This document shows, piece after piece, positions 38,589 to 50,901 of a stretch of 64,000 nt of DNA. A program made the translations under genes and the position numbers. The notes beneath the pieces are model-generated. The model did no database searches. It worked only from the letters and a program-made list of their open reading frames with translations, and had not been told where the DNA came from. This stretch comes from Luteimonas colneyensis (GTDB lineage Bacteria > Pseudomonadota > Gammaproteobacteria > Xanthomonadales > Xanthomonadaceae). The stretch spans positions 62,001-126,000 of the forward strand of contig NZ_JACSQJ010000002.1 in the NCBI RefSeq assembly GCF_014836665.1, in the 5' to 3' direction. The first letter of the stretch is position 1; each line of letters opens with the position of its first letter.

Positions 38589-39983
38589 ATGACGACGAAA
38601 CGACGCAATTCACGGCAGTTGCTCGCAACCGCCGTGCTGGTGGCGCTGGCCGCGCCCGGCATGGCCTTCGCGCAGACCGCGAAGGAAGCGGAGCTGGAGG
38701 CCCGCGTGGCCCAGCTCGAGGCACAGATCCAGACCTTGCTGCAGGCACAGCAGCAACAGCAGGACAGCATCAGCCAGACCCAGGCCCGGCTGGACGAAGT
38801 GCAGGTGGCACAGCCGGCCGCCAGCCCGCTGCAGTCCAAGCCGATCCTCGCGAACCCGGATGCGGTCTTCAGCTATGGCGGCTTCATCAAGTTCGACGCC
38901 ATGGTCACCGACACCAGCGACGGCGCGATCGCCGAGGGTTCGGCTGGACGCATGTTCTACGTGCCCTCGACGATCCCGGTGGCCGCCAACGGCGCCGAGG
39001 CCGACGCGGATCCCTACACCGACTTCCACGCCGCGTTCTCGCGCTTCTGGTTCGCCGCCGACCACACCACCGAGGGCGGCGACAAGTTCCGGGCCTTCAT
39101 CGAAGCCGACATGTACGGCGGCGGCACCTCGAACCTGGGCAACGAGGTCAACACCAACACCCACGGCCTGACCCTGCGCCACGCCTACGTGAGCTGGAAC
39201 AACTGGCTGGCCGGCCAGACTTGGTCGAACTTCCAGGACGTGGCCGCGCTGCCGGAAGCGGTGGACTTCGTCGGCGTCACCGAAGGCACCACTTTCGTCC
39301 GCCAGGCGCAGATCCGCTACACCAGCGGACCGTTCTCGATCGCGCTGGAGAACCCGCAGACCACGGTCGGCAACGTGGCCACCGGCGCGCGCAACAACGC
39401 CGGCGGCAGCGATTCGCTGCCCGACGTGAGCGCCCGCTACGTGATGAAGGGCGACTGGGGCCACTTCAGCGCCGCCGGCCTGCTGCGCCAGCTCAAGTCC
39501 GGGGACGAGAGCGAGACCGGTGCCGCGGTCAGCCTGTCGGGCAAGTTCAACATCGGTGCCAACGACGACATCCGCTGGATGGCCAGCTACGGCAGCGGCA
39601 TCGGGCGCTACCTCGGCTTCGGCATCGGCCCGGACTCGGTGGTGGATGCCAACGGCGACCTGCACGCCCAGGACGGCGGCGGCGGCTTCGTGGCCTGGCG
39701 CCACGCGTTCAGCGACAAGCTGCGCAGCAACCTGATGTATTCGGTGGCCGAGTTCGACAACGACCGCGACCTGTTCGGCTGGGGCAGCATCATCGACGGC
39801 AACGGCGTCGTGCAGAGCTTCGGCGTGACCGAGCGCTCGCAGTCCTTCCACGCGAACCTGATCTATTCGCCGTTCCCGAAGCTCGACATCGGCGCGGAGA
39901 TCGGCTGGGGCCAGCGCGAACTCGAGGACAACCGCAAGGGCGACCTCAAGCGCATCCAGACCACCGTCAAGTACACCTTCTGA
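38589..39983 (+). CDS. DcaP-like trimeric outer-membrane porin
   Basis: A 464-residue outer-membrane protein. Signal peptide (LLATAVLVALAAPGMAFAQ), then a periplasmic coiled coil (EAELEARVAQLEAQIQTLLQ) as in DcaP porins, and a beta-barrel ending in KYTF with the terminal Phe needed for BAM recognition. DcaP-type porins take up small organic acids. It precedes the DUF4212-symporter pair by 29 nt, so outer-membrane entry and inner-membrane uptake of acetate or another small acid are probably co-expressed. GGAGGGAG supports the ATG. Confidence 0.88.
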   Translation: MTTKRRNSRQLLATAVLVALAAPGMAFAQTAKEAELEARVAQLEAQIQTLLQAQQQQQDSISQTQARLDEVQVAQPAASPLQSKPILANPDAVFSYGGFIKFDAMVTDTSDGAIAEGSAGRMFYVPSTIPVAANGAEADADPYTDFHAAFSRFWFAADHTTEGGDKFRAFIEADMYGGGTSNLGNEVNTNTHGLTLRHAYVSWNNWLAGQTWSNFQDVAALPEAVDFVGVTEGTTFVRQAQIRYTSGPFSIALENPQTTVGNVATGARNNAGGSDSLPDVSARYVMKGDWGHFSAAGLLRQLKSGDESETGAAVSLSGKFNIGANDDIRWMASYGSGIGRYLGFGIGPDSVVDANGDLHAQDGGGGFVAWRHAFSDKLRSNLMYSVAEFDNDRDLFGWGSIIDGNGVVQSFGVTERSQSFHANLIYSPFPKLDIGAEIGWGQRELEDNRKGDLKRIQTTVKYTF

Positions 39984-40012
39984 TCGACCCACCCGAGGGG
40001 GCAAAGACAGAC

Positions 40013-40273
40013 ATGTCCGAGAAATCACCAAGCAATTACTGGAAAGCCAACCTGCGGATCATCTTCATCTGCATGGCGATCTGGGCCCTGGTTTCATACG
40101 GGTTCGGCATCATCCTGCGCCCGCTGCTGGCGGGCATCCGCATTGGCGGCACCGACCTGGGCTTCTGGTTCGCGCAGCAGGGTTCGATCCTGACCTTCAT
40201 CGCGCTCATCGTGTTCTACACCTGGTACATGAACCGGCTCGATCGCGAGTACGACGTGCACGAAGAAGACTAA
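40013..40273 (+). CDS. DUF4212 small subunit of the solute symporter
   Basis: An 86-residue protein with two membrane helices (IIFICMAIWALVSYGFGII; GSILTFIALIVFYTWYM) and the NYWKANLR start typical of DUF4212. Genes of this family lie directly before sodium/solute symporters, as here (11 nt), and are thought to form a two-part transporter. The acidic tail DREYDVHEED is normal for the family. Confidence 0.92.
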   Translation: MSEKSPSNYWKANLRIIFICMAIWALVSYGFGIILRPLLAGIRIGGTDLGFWFAQQGSILTFIALIVFYTWYMNRLDREYDVHEED

Positions 40274-40284
40274 GGGGCCATTCC

Positions 40285-42060
40285 ATGGATCAGTTCACGC
40301 TCAATCTCATCTTCGTCGGCGGCTCGTTCCTGCTCTACATCGCGATCGCGATCTGGGCGCGCGCGGCCTCGACGTCGGAGTTCTATGCCGCGGGCCGCAG
40401 CGTCAATCCGGTCATGAACGGCATGGCGATCGCGGCCGACTGGATGTCGGCGGCGTCGTTCATCTCGATGGCCGGCCTGATCGCCTTCGTCGGCTACGGC
40501 AATTCGGCCTACCTGATGGGCTGGACCGGCGGCTACGTGCTGCTCGCGATGCTGCTGGCGCCCTACCTGCGCAAGTTCGGCCGCTTCACCGTGCCCGAGT
40601 TCATCGGCGACCGGTACTACAGCCGCACCGCGCGCCTGGTGGCGGTGGCGTCGCTGCTGATGATCTCGATCACCTACGTGATCGGACAGATGACCGGCGC
40701 CGGCGTGGCCTTCTCTCGCTTCCTCGAGGTCGACACCAACACGGGCCTGCTGATCGCCTCGGCGGTGGTGTTCGTGTACGCGGTGCTGGGCGGCATGAAG
40801 GGCATCACCTACACCCAGGTGGCGCAGTACATCGTGCTGATCATCGCCTACACGATCCCGGCGGTGTTCATCTCGCTGCAGTTGACCGGCAACCCGATCC
40901 CGCAGCTGGGCCTGTTCTCCACCCACGTCGACAGCGGCATGCCTCTGCTCGCCCGGCTCGACCAGATCCTGGTGGACCTGGGCTTCAACGACTACACCGG
41001 GCTGCACGATTCCACCCTCAACATGACGCTGTTCACGCTGTCGCTGATGGTCGGCACCGCGGGCCTGCCGCACGTGATCGTCCGCTTCTTCACCGTGCCG
41101 AAGGTGTCCGACGCGCGCAGGTCGGCCGGCTGGGCGCTGGTGTTCATCGCCCTGCTTTACACCGTGGCCCCGGCCGTGGGCGCGATGGCGCGGCTGAACA
41201 TCCTGACCACGATCTATCCCGAGGGCACCCGCGCCGAGTCGCTCACCTATGACGCGCGCCCGGACTGGATGCACAACTGGGAGCAGACCGGCCTGTTGAA
41301 GTTCGAGGACAAGAACGGCGACGGCATGATCCAGTCCTACAACGAGTCCAGCGCCGAGTTCGCCACGGTGGCGGCCGAGCGCGGCTGGCAGGGCAACGAG
41401 ATGGTCACCTTCAACCAGGACATCCTGGTGCTGGCCAACCCGGAGATCGCGCAGCTGCCCGGCTGGGTGATCGCCCTGATCGCGGCCGGTGGCCTCGCGG
41501 CGGCGCTGTCGACGGCGGCGGGCCTGCTGCTGGCGATCTCGTCGGCGGTGAGCCACGACCTGATCAAGCGCACCTTCAAGCCGGACATCACCGAGAAGGG
41601 CGAACTGCTGGCCGCGCGCGTCTCGATGGCTGCGGCGATCGTGGTGGCCACCTGGCTCGGCATGAATCCACCCGGATTCGCCGCCCAGACCGTGGCCTTC
41701 GCGTTCGGCCTGGCGGCAAGTTCGCTGTTCCCGGCGATCATGATGGGCATCTTCTCCACGCGGATGAACTCCACCGGCGCGATCGTGGGCATGCTGGCCG
41801 GCCTCATCTCCACCAGCGTGTACCTGTTCACCTACAAGGGCTGGTTCTTCATCCCGGGGACCAACATGCTGCCCGACACGCCCGACAACTGGCTGTTCGG
41901 CATCTCGCCGCTGGCCTTCGGCGCGCTCGGCGCGGTGATCAACTTCATCGCCGCCTACATCACGATGAAGATGACCGCACCGGTGCCGGAGCACATCCAG
42001 CACCTGGTCGAGGACATCCGCCTTCCCCGCGGAGCGTCCGCGGCCACCGGCCACCATTGA
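40285..42060 (+). CDS. Sodium:solute (acetate-type) symporter
   Basis: A 591-residue, ~13-helix SSS-family transporter. Seen: YAAGRSVNPVMNGMAIAADW, SAASFISMAGL and GAMAGITYTQ-like GGMKGITYTQVAQY (sodium-site region), with a ~60-residue soluble insert (PEGTRAESLTYDARPDWMHN onward) before the later helices. Paired with DUF4212, it fits the acetate/pyruvate transporter group often regulated with acs. Substrate is inferred from context. The transcript ends at a 14-bp hairpin. Confidence 0.88.
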   Translation: MDQFTLNLIFVGGSFLLYIAIAIWARAASTSEFYAAGRSVNPVMNGMAIAADWMSAASFISMAGLIAFVGYGNSAYLMGWTGGYVLLAMLLAPYLRKFGRFTVPEFIGDRYYSRTARLVAVASLLMISITYVIGQMTGAGVAFSRFLEVDTNTGLLIASAVVFVYAVLGGMKGITYTQVAQYIVLIIAYTIPAVFISLQLTGNPIPQLGLFSTHVDSGMPLLARLDQILVDLGFNDYTGLHDSTLNMTLFTLSLMVGTAGLPHVIVRFFTVPKVSDARRSAGWALVFIALLYTVAPAVGAMARLNILTTIYPEGTRAESLTYDARPDWMHNWEQTGLLKFEDKNGDGMIQSYNESSAEFATVAAERGWQGNEMVTFNQDILVLANPEIAQLPGWVIALIAAGGLAAALSTAAGLLLAISSAVSHDLIKRTFKPDITEKGELLAARVSMAAAIVVATWLGMNPPGFAAQTVAFAFGLAASSLFPAIMMGIFSTRMNSTGAIVGMLAGLISTSVYLFTYKGWFFIPGTNMLPDTPDNWLFGISPLAFGALGAVINFIAAYITMKMTAPVPEHIQHLVEDIRLPRGASAATGHH

Positions 42061-42092
42061 TCCGGCACAGGACCCGGACGATGTCCTGAAAC

Positions 42093-42124
42093 GCGGCCCG
42101 CTCCCGGCCACGGGAGCGGGCCGC
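42093..42124 (+). terminator. Hairpin after the symporter gene
   Basis: GCGGCCCGCTCCCG (42093-42106) pairs perfectly with 42111-42124 across a GCCA loop; only a weak T-run (TGTTT) follows. Confidence 0.75.
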
Positions 42125-42204
42125 CCTGTTTCCAGCGCGCCGGTCGCGCTGCGGCGCACGACTACAATCGCTTTCAATTCCCTGCCACCCCATCGGGAAC
42201 GTCC

Positions 42205-42723
42205 ATGCTGCTGGAATTCATCGCCATCCTCGCCGCCGGCTTCGGCCTGGCCGGCCTCGTGCTCTCGCTCAACATCGCCCTGCGCAGGCGACTGCCGCAG
42301 TGGGTCGTGCCGGCCTCGGCCGGTGCCGGGATGCTGCTGATGGCGATCTGGCTGGAATACTCGTGGCTCGACCGCACCACCGGGACCTTTCCCGACGGCG
42401 TCGAAGTCGCGTCCACCAACCAGTCGCGGTCCTGGTACCGCCCCTGGACCTACGTCGTGCCCCTGACCAACCGCCTGATCGCGGTCGACCACCGCTTCGA
42501 CCGGCGCCACGCCGACATGCCCGGCCAGGTGCTGACGCGCGTCATCCTCGCCGGCCGCTGGGAGCCGACGCGTCAGTACGGGGTGGTCTACGACTGCACC
42601 GCGCACCGCCGGGCCGACCTGCTCGACCAGGTCCAGCTGGACGAAGCGGGCCGACTGCGGAACGCCAGCTGGATCCAGCTGGCGGCGGACGACCCGGTAC
42701 TGCGCAACGCCTGCGGGCGCTGA
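42205..42723 (+). CDS. Hypothetical membrane protein with two N-terminal helices
   Basis: A 172-residue protein. Helices LLEFIAILAAGFGLAGLVLS and WVVPASAGAGMLLMAIWL are followed by a soluble ~120-residue domain containing SRSWYRPWTYVVPLTNRL and YGVVYDCTAHRRA. I recognise no family with a known role. A TACAAT -10 box (42163-42168) and GGGAA Shine-Dalgarno support the ATG. Monocistronic between a terminator and the convergent antiporter gene (16 nt between stops). Confidence 0.75.
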   Translation: MLLEFIAILAAGFGLAGLVLSLNIALRRRLPQWVVPASAGAGMLLMAIWLEYSWLDRTTGTFPDGVEVASTNQSRSWYRPWTYVVPLTNRLIAVDHRFDRRHADMPGQVLTRVILAGRWEPTRQYGVVYDCTAHRRADLLDQVQLDEAGRLRNASWIQLAADDPVLRNACGR

Positions 42724-42739
42724 CCGGCGTTGCCGCCGG

Positions 42740-43999
42740 CTAGAGCCAGCGCAGTGCCGCGATCGCGACCAGCGTCGGCGGCAGCGCCGCGAGCAGCAGG
42801 CCCAGCGGGTGCACCGTCTGGTCCCTGAAGTGCCGGCGCACGATCGACATGCCGGCCGGATTGGGCGCGTTCGCGATCACCGTCAGGCCGCCACCGGCCA
42901 CCGCGCCGGCCACCAGCATGTACTTGAACTCCTCGCTCAGGCCCTCGACCAGCGAACCGAGGTAGGTCAGCGCGGCGTTGTCGGTGATGGCGGTCAGCGC
43001 CGCCGCCCCGAAGAACACCGCATCGGTGCTCATGTCCATCAGCAGCGGCTGCAGCCACCAGCGCTGCTGGCCGCCCAGCACCACCAGGCCGGCGAGGAAG
43101 AACGCCACCAGCAGGCCTTCGCGCAGGATCAGCCGGTCCTGATAGCGCCTGTAGGCCGTGGCCACGCCCATGAACAGCAGGAAGATGCCCATGAACATCG
43201 CCGGGTGGTGCGCGAACACCACGAGCCCGACGAGGAAAAGCACGTGCAGCGCCACGATCCAGGGCGGCATCGCGTCCGGACGCGTGCCGGCTTCCCCGGT
43301 CTTCAGGGTCCCGAGCTCCTTCCGGAACACGAACACCACCAGGGCCGCGTTGACCACCACCGCCAGCGCGGCCTTCCAGCCGAACTGCGTCATCATGAAG
43401 GCGAGGTCCCAGTTCCACTTCCCCGCCACCATCAGCACCGGCGGCGCCGCGAACGGCGTCAGCACGCCGCCGATCGAGATGTTCACGAACAGCGTGCCCA
43501 GCAGCGCATAGCGCGCGCGCGTCGAGATGTCGGCCACATAGACGCGGCGGGACAGCAGCATTGCCGCCAGCGTCATCGCCGCCGGCTCCGTGATGAACGA
43601 CCCCAGCAGCGGCACCAGCGCCAGCACGCTGAAGCAGAACTCCAGGCCGTTGCGCCACGGCAGCAGGCGCGCCAGGCCATCCACCAGGTGGGTGGCGAGC
43701 CAGAGGACCGGTCGCGTTCCCGCGATCACCATGATCGCGAACACGAACATCGGCTCGGTGAAGTTGCGCGATTCCACGTAGGCGGTGGCCTGCGAGGGCC
43801 CGGCCATCACCATCATCACGACGATGAAGAGCATGGCCCAGGCGCCGAACACGACCTCGACCTCGGCCAGCAGGTGCCAGATGCCGGAATGCGCGGGCTG
43901 GCGATCGGCCAGGCGCTGGAAGTACTTCGTGCTGAAGGTGTGGGCCACCGCGAGTGCGAACAGCACGGTGGCCACGAGTTCGATTGGAGTCGCGTTCAA
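42740..43999 (-). CDS. Putative Na+/H+ antiporter (Na_H_antiport_3-like)
   Basis: A 419-residue protein with about 11 hydrophobic segments; motifs HLLAEVEVVFGAWAMLF, GSFITEPAAMTLAAMLL and ALTAITDNAALTYLGSLVEG resemble the putative Na+/H+ antiporter family (formerly DUF1504). Expected role: cation/proton exchange at the inner membrane; no direct proof exists for most members. The family is recognised from memory of these motifs. Start ATG at 43999. A 13-bp palindrome lies 45 nt upstream. Confidence 0.8.
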   Translation of the reverse strand: MNATPIELVATVLFALAVAHTFSTKYFQRLADRQPAHSGIWHLLAEVEVVFGAWAMLFIVVMMVMAGPSQATAYVESRNFTEPMFVFAIMVIAGTRPVLWLATHLVDGLARLLPWRNGLEFCFSVLALVPLLGSFITEPAAMTLAAMLLSRRVYVADISTRARYALLGTLFVNISIGGVLTPFAAPPVLMVAGKWNWDLAFMMTQFGWKAALAVVVNAALVVFVFRKELGTLKTGEAGTRPDAMPPWIVALHVLFLVGLVVFAHHPAMFMGIFLLFMGVATAYRRYQDRLILREGLLVAFFLAGLVVLGGQQRWWLQPLLMDMSTDAVFFGAAALTAITDNAALTYLGSLVEGLSEEFKYMLVAGAVAGGGLTVIANAPNPAGMSIVRRHFRDQTVHPLGLLLAALPPTLVAIAALRWL

Positions 44000-44043
44000 G
44001 GTCCGTCAGCTCCCCTGAGCATGCGGACATCCTAGGCCGGTTC

Positions 44044-44056
44044 GACACGACGTGTC
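44044..44056. promoter_or_regulatory. Palindrome upstream of the antiporter gene
   Basis: GACACG-A-CGTGTC, perfect 6-bp arms, 45 nt before the antiporter start on the minus strand. Possible operator. Confidence 0.3.
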
Positions 44057-44096
44057 CCGACGAGCCACCGCGGCTGCGCCCACGCGTGGCAGGACG

Positions 44097-44435
44097 CTAG
44101 CGCGGCGGCGCGGCGAGTTCGTCGGCGTCGAGCCAGCCGTCGCCGTTGGCATCCTGCCTGCCGAAGCGCTCGGCCAGCCGCGCGAGGTGGACCGCCCGCG
44201 CCAGCGGCGGTCCCCTGCCGCCGGGCTGCTCATGCGCCGCCAGGACGCCATCGCCGTCGCGGTCCATGCCGTCGAAGGCGTAGCTCATCCAGGCCTGGTA
44301 CTCGGACAGCGACACGCGGCCGTCGCCGTCGGCGTCCATGCGTGCGAGGTACTCGCCCGTCGCCATCACCTGGGCCGCTGCCGCCGCCGGCAGCGCCGCG
44401 GCGGCGAAACAGGCGACGAGCACCGGCACGCGCAT
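44097..44435 (-). CDS. Exported EF-hand protein
   Basis: A 112-residue protein with a signal peptide (MRVPVLVACFAAAALPAAAA) and three EF-hand calcium loops: DADGDGRVSLSE, DRDGDGVLAAHE and DANGDGWLDADE. It is likely periplasmic and calcium-binding; no enzymatic motif is seen. It starts 3 nt after the desaturase stop, so the two are co-transcribed, although a functional link is not obvious. Confidence 0.85.
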   Translation of the reverse strand: MRVPVLVACFAAAALPAAAAAQVMATGEYLARMDADGDGRVSLSEYQAWMSYAFDGMDRDGDGVLAAHEQPGGRGPPLARAVHLARLAERFGRQDANGDGWLDADELAAPPR

Positions 44436-44438
44436 GCC

Positions 44439-45647
44439 TCAGCCGCGCGCCGGCTGCAGCGAGTAGCCCTTCAGCCGCGCGGCGTAGTCCTGCAGCGCAC
44501 GGATGCCGCTGGCCTCGGCCTCGCGGCACCAGGCCTGCAGGTTGGCCAGCGACTCGGCGGCGTTGTGGCTGCGCGACTCGAGCAGGGCGGCCAGGCGCGC
44601 GCGGTACTCGACCAGGGTGCGGATGCGCGGACGTTGTTCGACCCAGTCACGCAGCTCTTCGCGCGCGTCGGGCTTGAGCCAGCGGCCGTCGTCGACCAGG
44701 CCGCGACGCAGCCTGCGCGGCAGCAGCGAGCGCAGCTTCGCGCCGGCGCCGGCCGCCTCTTCGCGCAGCGCGGGCTTGAGCACCCGCCGCTGGTAGTCGG
44801 TCATGGCCTGGAAGCGCAGGGCCAGCAGTGCCTTGAGGGTGTCGGCGTCGGGCACGTGGATGTTCGGGCGCACGTCCAGCGAGGGCGCGACGCGCAGCAC
44901 CTTCGCCAGCCGCAGCGCCTGCAGGCCCTTGATCGCGGCCCAGCCGATGTCGAACTCCCAGCGGCGCAGCGCGAACTTCGCCGAGCTCGGGAAGGCGTGG
45001 TGGTTGTTGTGCAGCTCCTCGCCGCCGATCCACACGCCCCAGGGGCTGAGGTTGGTGGCGGTGTCGGTGGTCTCGAAGTTGCGGTAGCCCCACCAGTGGC
45101 CCAGGCCGTTGACCACGCCTGCGGCCCAGAACGGGATCCACAGCATCTGGATCGCCCAGATCGCGACGCCGGCCGCGCCGAACAGGGTGGCGTTGATCGC
45201 CAGCATCAGCACCGGGCCGAGGTTGGCGTGCGGTGTGTACAGCTTGCGCTCGATCCAGTCGTCGGGCGTGCCGCGGCCGTACTGCTCCATGTCGGCGCGG
45301 TGCGTGCGCGCCTCGCGGTAGAGCTCGGCGCCCTTCCAGAACACCTCGCGGATGCCCTTGTGCATCGGGCTGTGCGGGTCTTCCTCGGTTTCGCAGCGGG
45401 CGTGGTGCTTGCGATGGATCGCCACCCACTCCTTCACGATCATCGACGTGGTAAGCCAGCACCAGAAGCGGAAGAAGTGCGCCAGCACCGGGTGGAAGTC
45501 GACGCCGCGGTGCGTCTGGCTGCGGTGCAGGTACAGCGTCACGGTGAAGATGGTGAGCTGCGTGACCACCAGCAGGTAGGCCAACAGGCCCCAGATGCTG
45601 GACTGGACGAGGCCGCCGGCGATGAGGTCGAGCAGGGAAGCGGGCAT
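44439..45647 (-). CDS. Acyl-CoA/acyl-lipid delta-9 fatty acid desaturase
   Basis: A 402-residue membrane di-iron desaturase with the three His boxes HRSQTH, HRKHH and HNNHH, separated by hydrophobic segments. It introduces a cis double bond into saturated acyl chains and so adjusts membrane fluidity. The C-terminal ~150 residues (from DADTLKALLALRFQAMTDYQ) are a helical extension typical of proteobacterial stearoyl-CoA-type desaturases. Start at MPASLLDL (45647); longer frames upstream are not coding. Divergent from mutM over ~150 nt. Confidence 0.92.
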   Translation of the reverse strand: MPASLLDLIAGGLVQSSIWGLLAYLLVVTQLTIFTVTLYLHRSQTHRGVDFHPVLAHFFRFWCWLTTSMIVKEWVAIHRKHHARCETEEDPHSPMHKGIREVFWKGAELYREARTHRADMEQYGRGTPDDWIERKLYTPHANLGPVLMLAINATLFGAAGVAIWAIQMLWIPFWAAGVVNGLGHWWGYRNFETTDTATNLSPWGVWIGGEELHNNHHAFPSSAKFALRRWEFDIGWAAIKGLQALRLAKVLRVAPSLDVRPNIHVPDADTLKALLALRFQAMTDYQRRVLKPALREEAAGAGAKLRSLLPRRLRRGLVDDGRWLKPDAREELRDWVEQRPRIRTLVEYRARLAALLESRSHNAAESLANLQAWCREAEASGIRALQDYAARLKGYSLQPARG

Positions 45648-45798
45648 GGCGTAGACAGTTGTGCGGGAATTCGTCCGCCATGATGGAATGCGCACGCGTC
45701 GATTGCCACCCCGGGCCCGTCGTCGGGGCGTTGCTCGTTCACGAAACCGGCCTCCGGCGCCGCTTGCCACCGCCCCGGGCCGCCCCCACGCTGGGTCC

Positions 45799-46620
45799 AT
45801 GCCCGAGCTGCCCGAAGTCGAGACCACCCGCCGCGGCCTGGCACCGCACCTGGAGGGGGCGCGCGTGCAGCGCGTGCTGCTGCGCCGGCCGGACCTGCGC
45901 TGGCCGATCCCGCCCGAGGTCGGCGAATGCCTGCCCGGGCAGCGCATCGACGCCGTGCGCCGCCGCGCCAAGTACCTGCTGCTCGATACCGCCGCCGGCA
46001 GCGCCGTGCTCCACCTCGGCATGTCGGGCAGCCTGCGCGTGCTGCCGGCGGACACGCCGGTGAAGCCGCACGACCACGTCGACATCGCCCTGGCCGGCCA
46101 CGGCGCCGGGCGCGTGCTGCGCCTCACCGACCCACGCCGCTTCGGCTGCCTGCTGTGGCAGGCGCCGGGCGAGGTGCATCCGCTGCTGGCCGGGCTCGGA
46201 CCGGAGCCGCTGGGCGACGCCTTCGACGGCGAACACCTGTTCCGGCTCAGCCGCGGCCGCAAGGCCCCGGTCAAGGCCTTCCTGATGGACCAGCGGGTGG
46301 TGGTGGGGGTCGGCAACATCTACGTCGCCGAAGCCCTGTTCGCCGCCGGGGTCTCGCCGCTGCGGGCCGCCGGCCAGGTGTCGCGGGAGCGCTACGGTCG
46401 CATCGCCGACGAGATCCGCACCGTGCTCGCGCGCGCGATCACCCGCGGCGGGACCACCCTGCGCGACTTCCTGGCCCCGGACGGTGCGCCCGGCTACTTC
46501 GAGCAGGAGCTTTCGGCCTATGGCCGCGGCGGCGAACCCTGCTCCCGCTGCGGCCGGCCCATGCGCCAGGCCACCATCGCCCAGCGCGCGACGGTCTGGT
46601 GCGGCACCTGCCAGCGCTGA
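45799..46620 (+). CDS. mutM: Formamidopyrimidine-DNA glycosylase
   Basis: A 273-residue bifunctional glycosylase/AP lyase removing 8-oxoguanine. The N-terminal MPELPEVE supplies the catalytic Pro/Glu. [13 protein letters not shown] is the helix-two-turn-helix region, and a C-terminal zinc finger runs from CSRCGRPM to WCGTCQR. Normal length and complete. A -10 box for the following sigma-factor gene begins 11 nt after the stop. Confidence 0.96.
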   Translation: MPELPEVETTRRGLAPHLEGARVQRVLLRRPDLRWPIPPEVGECLPGQRIDAVRRRAKYLLLDTAAGSAVLHLGMSGSLRVLPADTPVKPHDHVDIALAGHGAGRVLRLTDPRRFGCLLWQAPGEVHPLLAGLGPEPLGDAFDGEHLFRLSRGRKAPVKAFLMDQRVVVGVGNIYVAEALFAAGVSPLRAAGQVSRERYGRIADEIRTVLARAITRGGTTLRDFLAPDGAPGYFEQELSAYGRGGEPCSRCGRPMRQATIAQRATVWCGTCQR

Positions 46621-46657
46621 GCGCAGGCGCTATGATCGCCCCTCGAGGGGAGAGTCC

Positions 46658-47221
46658 ATGGCCGGAACCGCTGAGATCACCCTGTTGCTGGATGCCGCCC
46701 GCGGTGGGGACCGCGTCGCGCTCGACAGCGTGCTGGCGACGCTGTACCAGGAGCTGCACAGCATGGCCCGGCGCCAGCTGGCGGGACAGTACGGGCAGAC
46801 GCTCGACGCCACCGCGCTGGTGCACGAGGCCTACCTCAAGCTGATCGGCCGCCGCGAGGCCCAGTTCGACGACCGCGCGCACTTCTTCGCCTATGCCGCG
46901 TCGGCGATGCGCAGCGTGGTGGTGGACTACGCCCGCCAGCGCATGGCGCAGAAGCGCGGCGGCGACCTGCACCGGGTCACCGACCTGCCCGAGGACATCG
47001 AGGGCGGCCTGCGCCTGGACGAGGACATGCTGGCGCTCGACGTCGCCCTCACCCGCCTGGCCGGCGTCGACCCGCGGCTGGCCCAGGTGGTGGAGCTGCG
47101 CTATTTCGCCGGACTGTCCGAGGTCGAGATCGCGGAGCTGCTGAAGCGCTCGGAGCGCAGCATCCGCCGCGACTGGCAGAAGGCGAGGCTGTACCTGCTG
47201 GCCTCGCTGAAGTCGGACTGA
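46658..47221 (+). CDS. ECF-type RNA polymerase sigma factor
   Basis: A 187-residue ECF sigma factor with region 2 (LYQELHSMARRQLAGQYGQT; ALVHEAYLKLIG) and region 4 (VVELRYFAGLSEVEIAELL, with SERSIRRDWQKAR as the recognition helix). It belongs to the subgroup encoded beside Ser/Thr kinases instead of anti-sigma factors, as here (24 nt before the kinase gene). GAGGGGAGAG supports the ATG, and TATGAT at 46631-46636 is a likely -10 box. The kinase probably controls its activity. Confidence 0.9.
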   Translation: MAGTAEITLLLDAARGGDRVALDSVLATLYQELHSMARRQLAGQYGQTLDATALVHEAYLKLIGRREAQFDDRAHFFAYAASAMRSVVVDYARQRMAQKRGGDLHRVTDLPEDIEGGLRLDEDMLALDVALTRLAGVDPRLAQVVELRYFAGLSEVEIAELLKRSERSIRRDWQKARLYLLASLKSD

Positions 47222-47245
47222 CGGGGCGCCGGCTGGCGCGAGACG

Positions 47246-50131
<2,886 letters not shown>

Positions 50132-50138
50132 CGGCCGC

Positions 50139-50762
50139 TCAGCCGAGGGGCAGCTGCTGCTGGGCGGGTTCGATCCGGCCTTCGCCGCGCACGATGCGCT
50201 TGAATTCGGCGCGGCTGACCGAGACGTAGCGCTCGTTGCCGCCGATCTCCACCTGCGGCCCGTCCTGCACCGCGTGGCCCTGTTCGTCCACGCGCACGGT
50301 CATCGTGGCCTTGCTTCCGCTGTGGCAGATCGTCTTGATCTCCTGGATCTCGTCGGCCCAGGCCAGCAGGTGGCGGCTGCCTTCGAACAGCTCGCCGCGG
50401 AAATCGGTGCGCAGGCCGTAGCACAGCACCGGCACGCCGAAGGCGTCGACGACCTCGGACAGCTGCCAGACCTGGGCGCGCGACAGGAACTGCGCCTCGT
50501 CGACCAGCACGCAGTGCAGCCGGCCGTGTCCGTCGATGTCGGCGCGCACCAGGTCCTGCAGGTCGTCCGCCGGGCCGAAGGCGCGGGCCTCGGCCTGCAG
50601 TCCGATCCGCGACGCCACCGTGCCGCTGCCGGCGCGGTCGTCCAGCGACGGTGCCAGGATCAGCACGCGCATGCCGCGCTCGCGGTAGTTGTGCGCCGAC
50701 TGCAGCAGGGTGGTGGTCTTCCCCGCATTCATCGCGGAATAGTAGAAGTAGAGCTTGGCCAT
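50139..50762 (-). CDS. tdk: Thymidine kinase
   Basis: A 207-residue type II thymidine kinase that salvages thymidine to TMP. Seen: Walker [12 protein letters not shown] (from residue 9), VDEAQFLS (catalytic Glu) and the lasso-lid [12 protein letters not shown]. Most homologues have zinc-binding cysteines around ICHxG and YVSVCR; here the corresponding residues read ICHSG and YVSVSR, so the zinc site seems reduced. Leaderless start predicted from TAAACT on the minus strand 6 nt upstream. Confidence 0.93.
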   Translation of the reverse strand: MAKLYFYYSAMNAGKTTTLLQSAHNYRERGMRVLILAPSLDDRAGSGTVASRIGLQAEARAFGPADDLQDLVRADIDGHGRLHCVLVDEAQFLSRAQVWQLSEVVDAFGVPVLCYGLRTDFRGELFEGSRHLLAWADEIQEIKTICHSGSKATMTVRVDEQGHAVQDGPQVEIGGNERYVSVSRAEFKRIVRGEGRIEPAQQQLPLG

Positions 50763-50768
50763 GGGCGA

Positions 50769-50774
50769 AGTTTA
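50769..50774 (-). promoter_or_regulatory. -10 box of a leaderless tdk promoter
   Basis: Minus-strand TAAACT ends 6 nt before the tdk ATG at 50762. Confidence 0.6.
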
Positions 50775-50901
50775 CGGCGCGGCCGGTGGCCGCAGCAGGG
50801 CCGCACGGCGTGGACGCGCCGGGGCGGCCGGCGGCGCGGGCCCGCGGCACCGTGCCGCAGCCAGCCGATAGAATGGCCGGCCAGCGACCCTCCCCGGCAC
50901 G

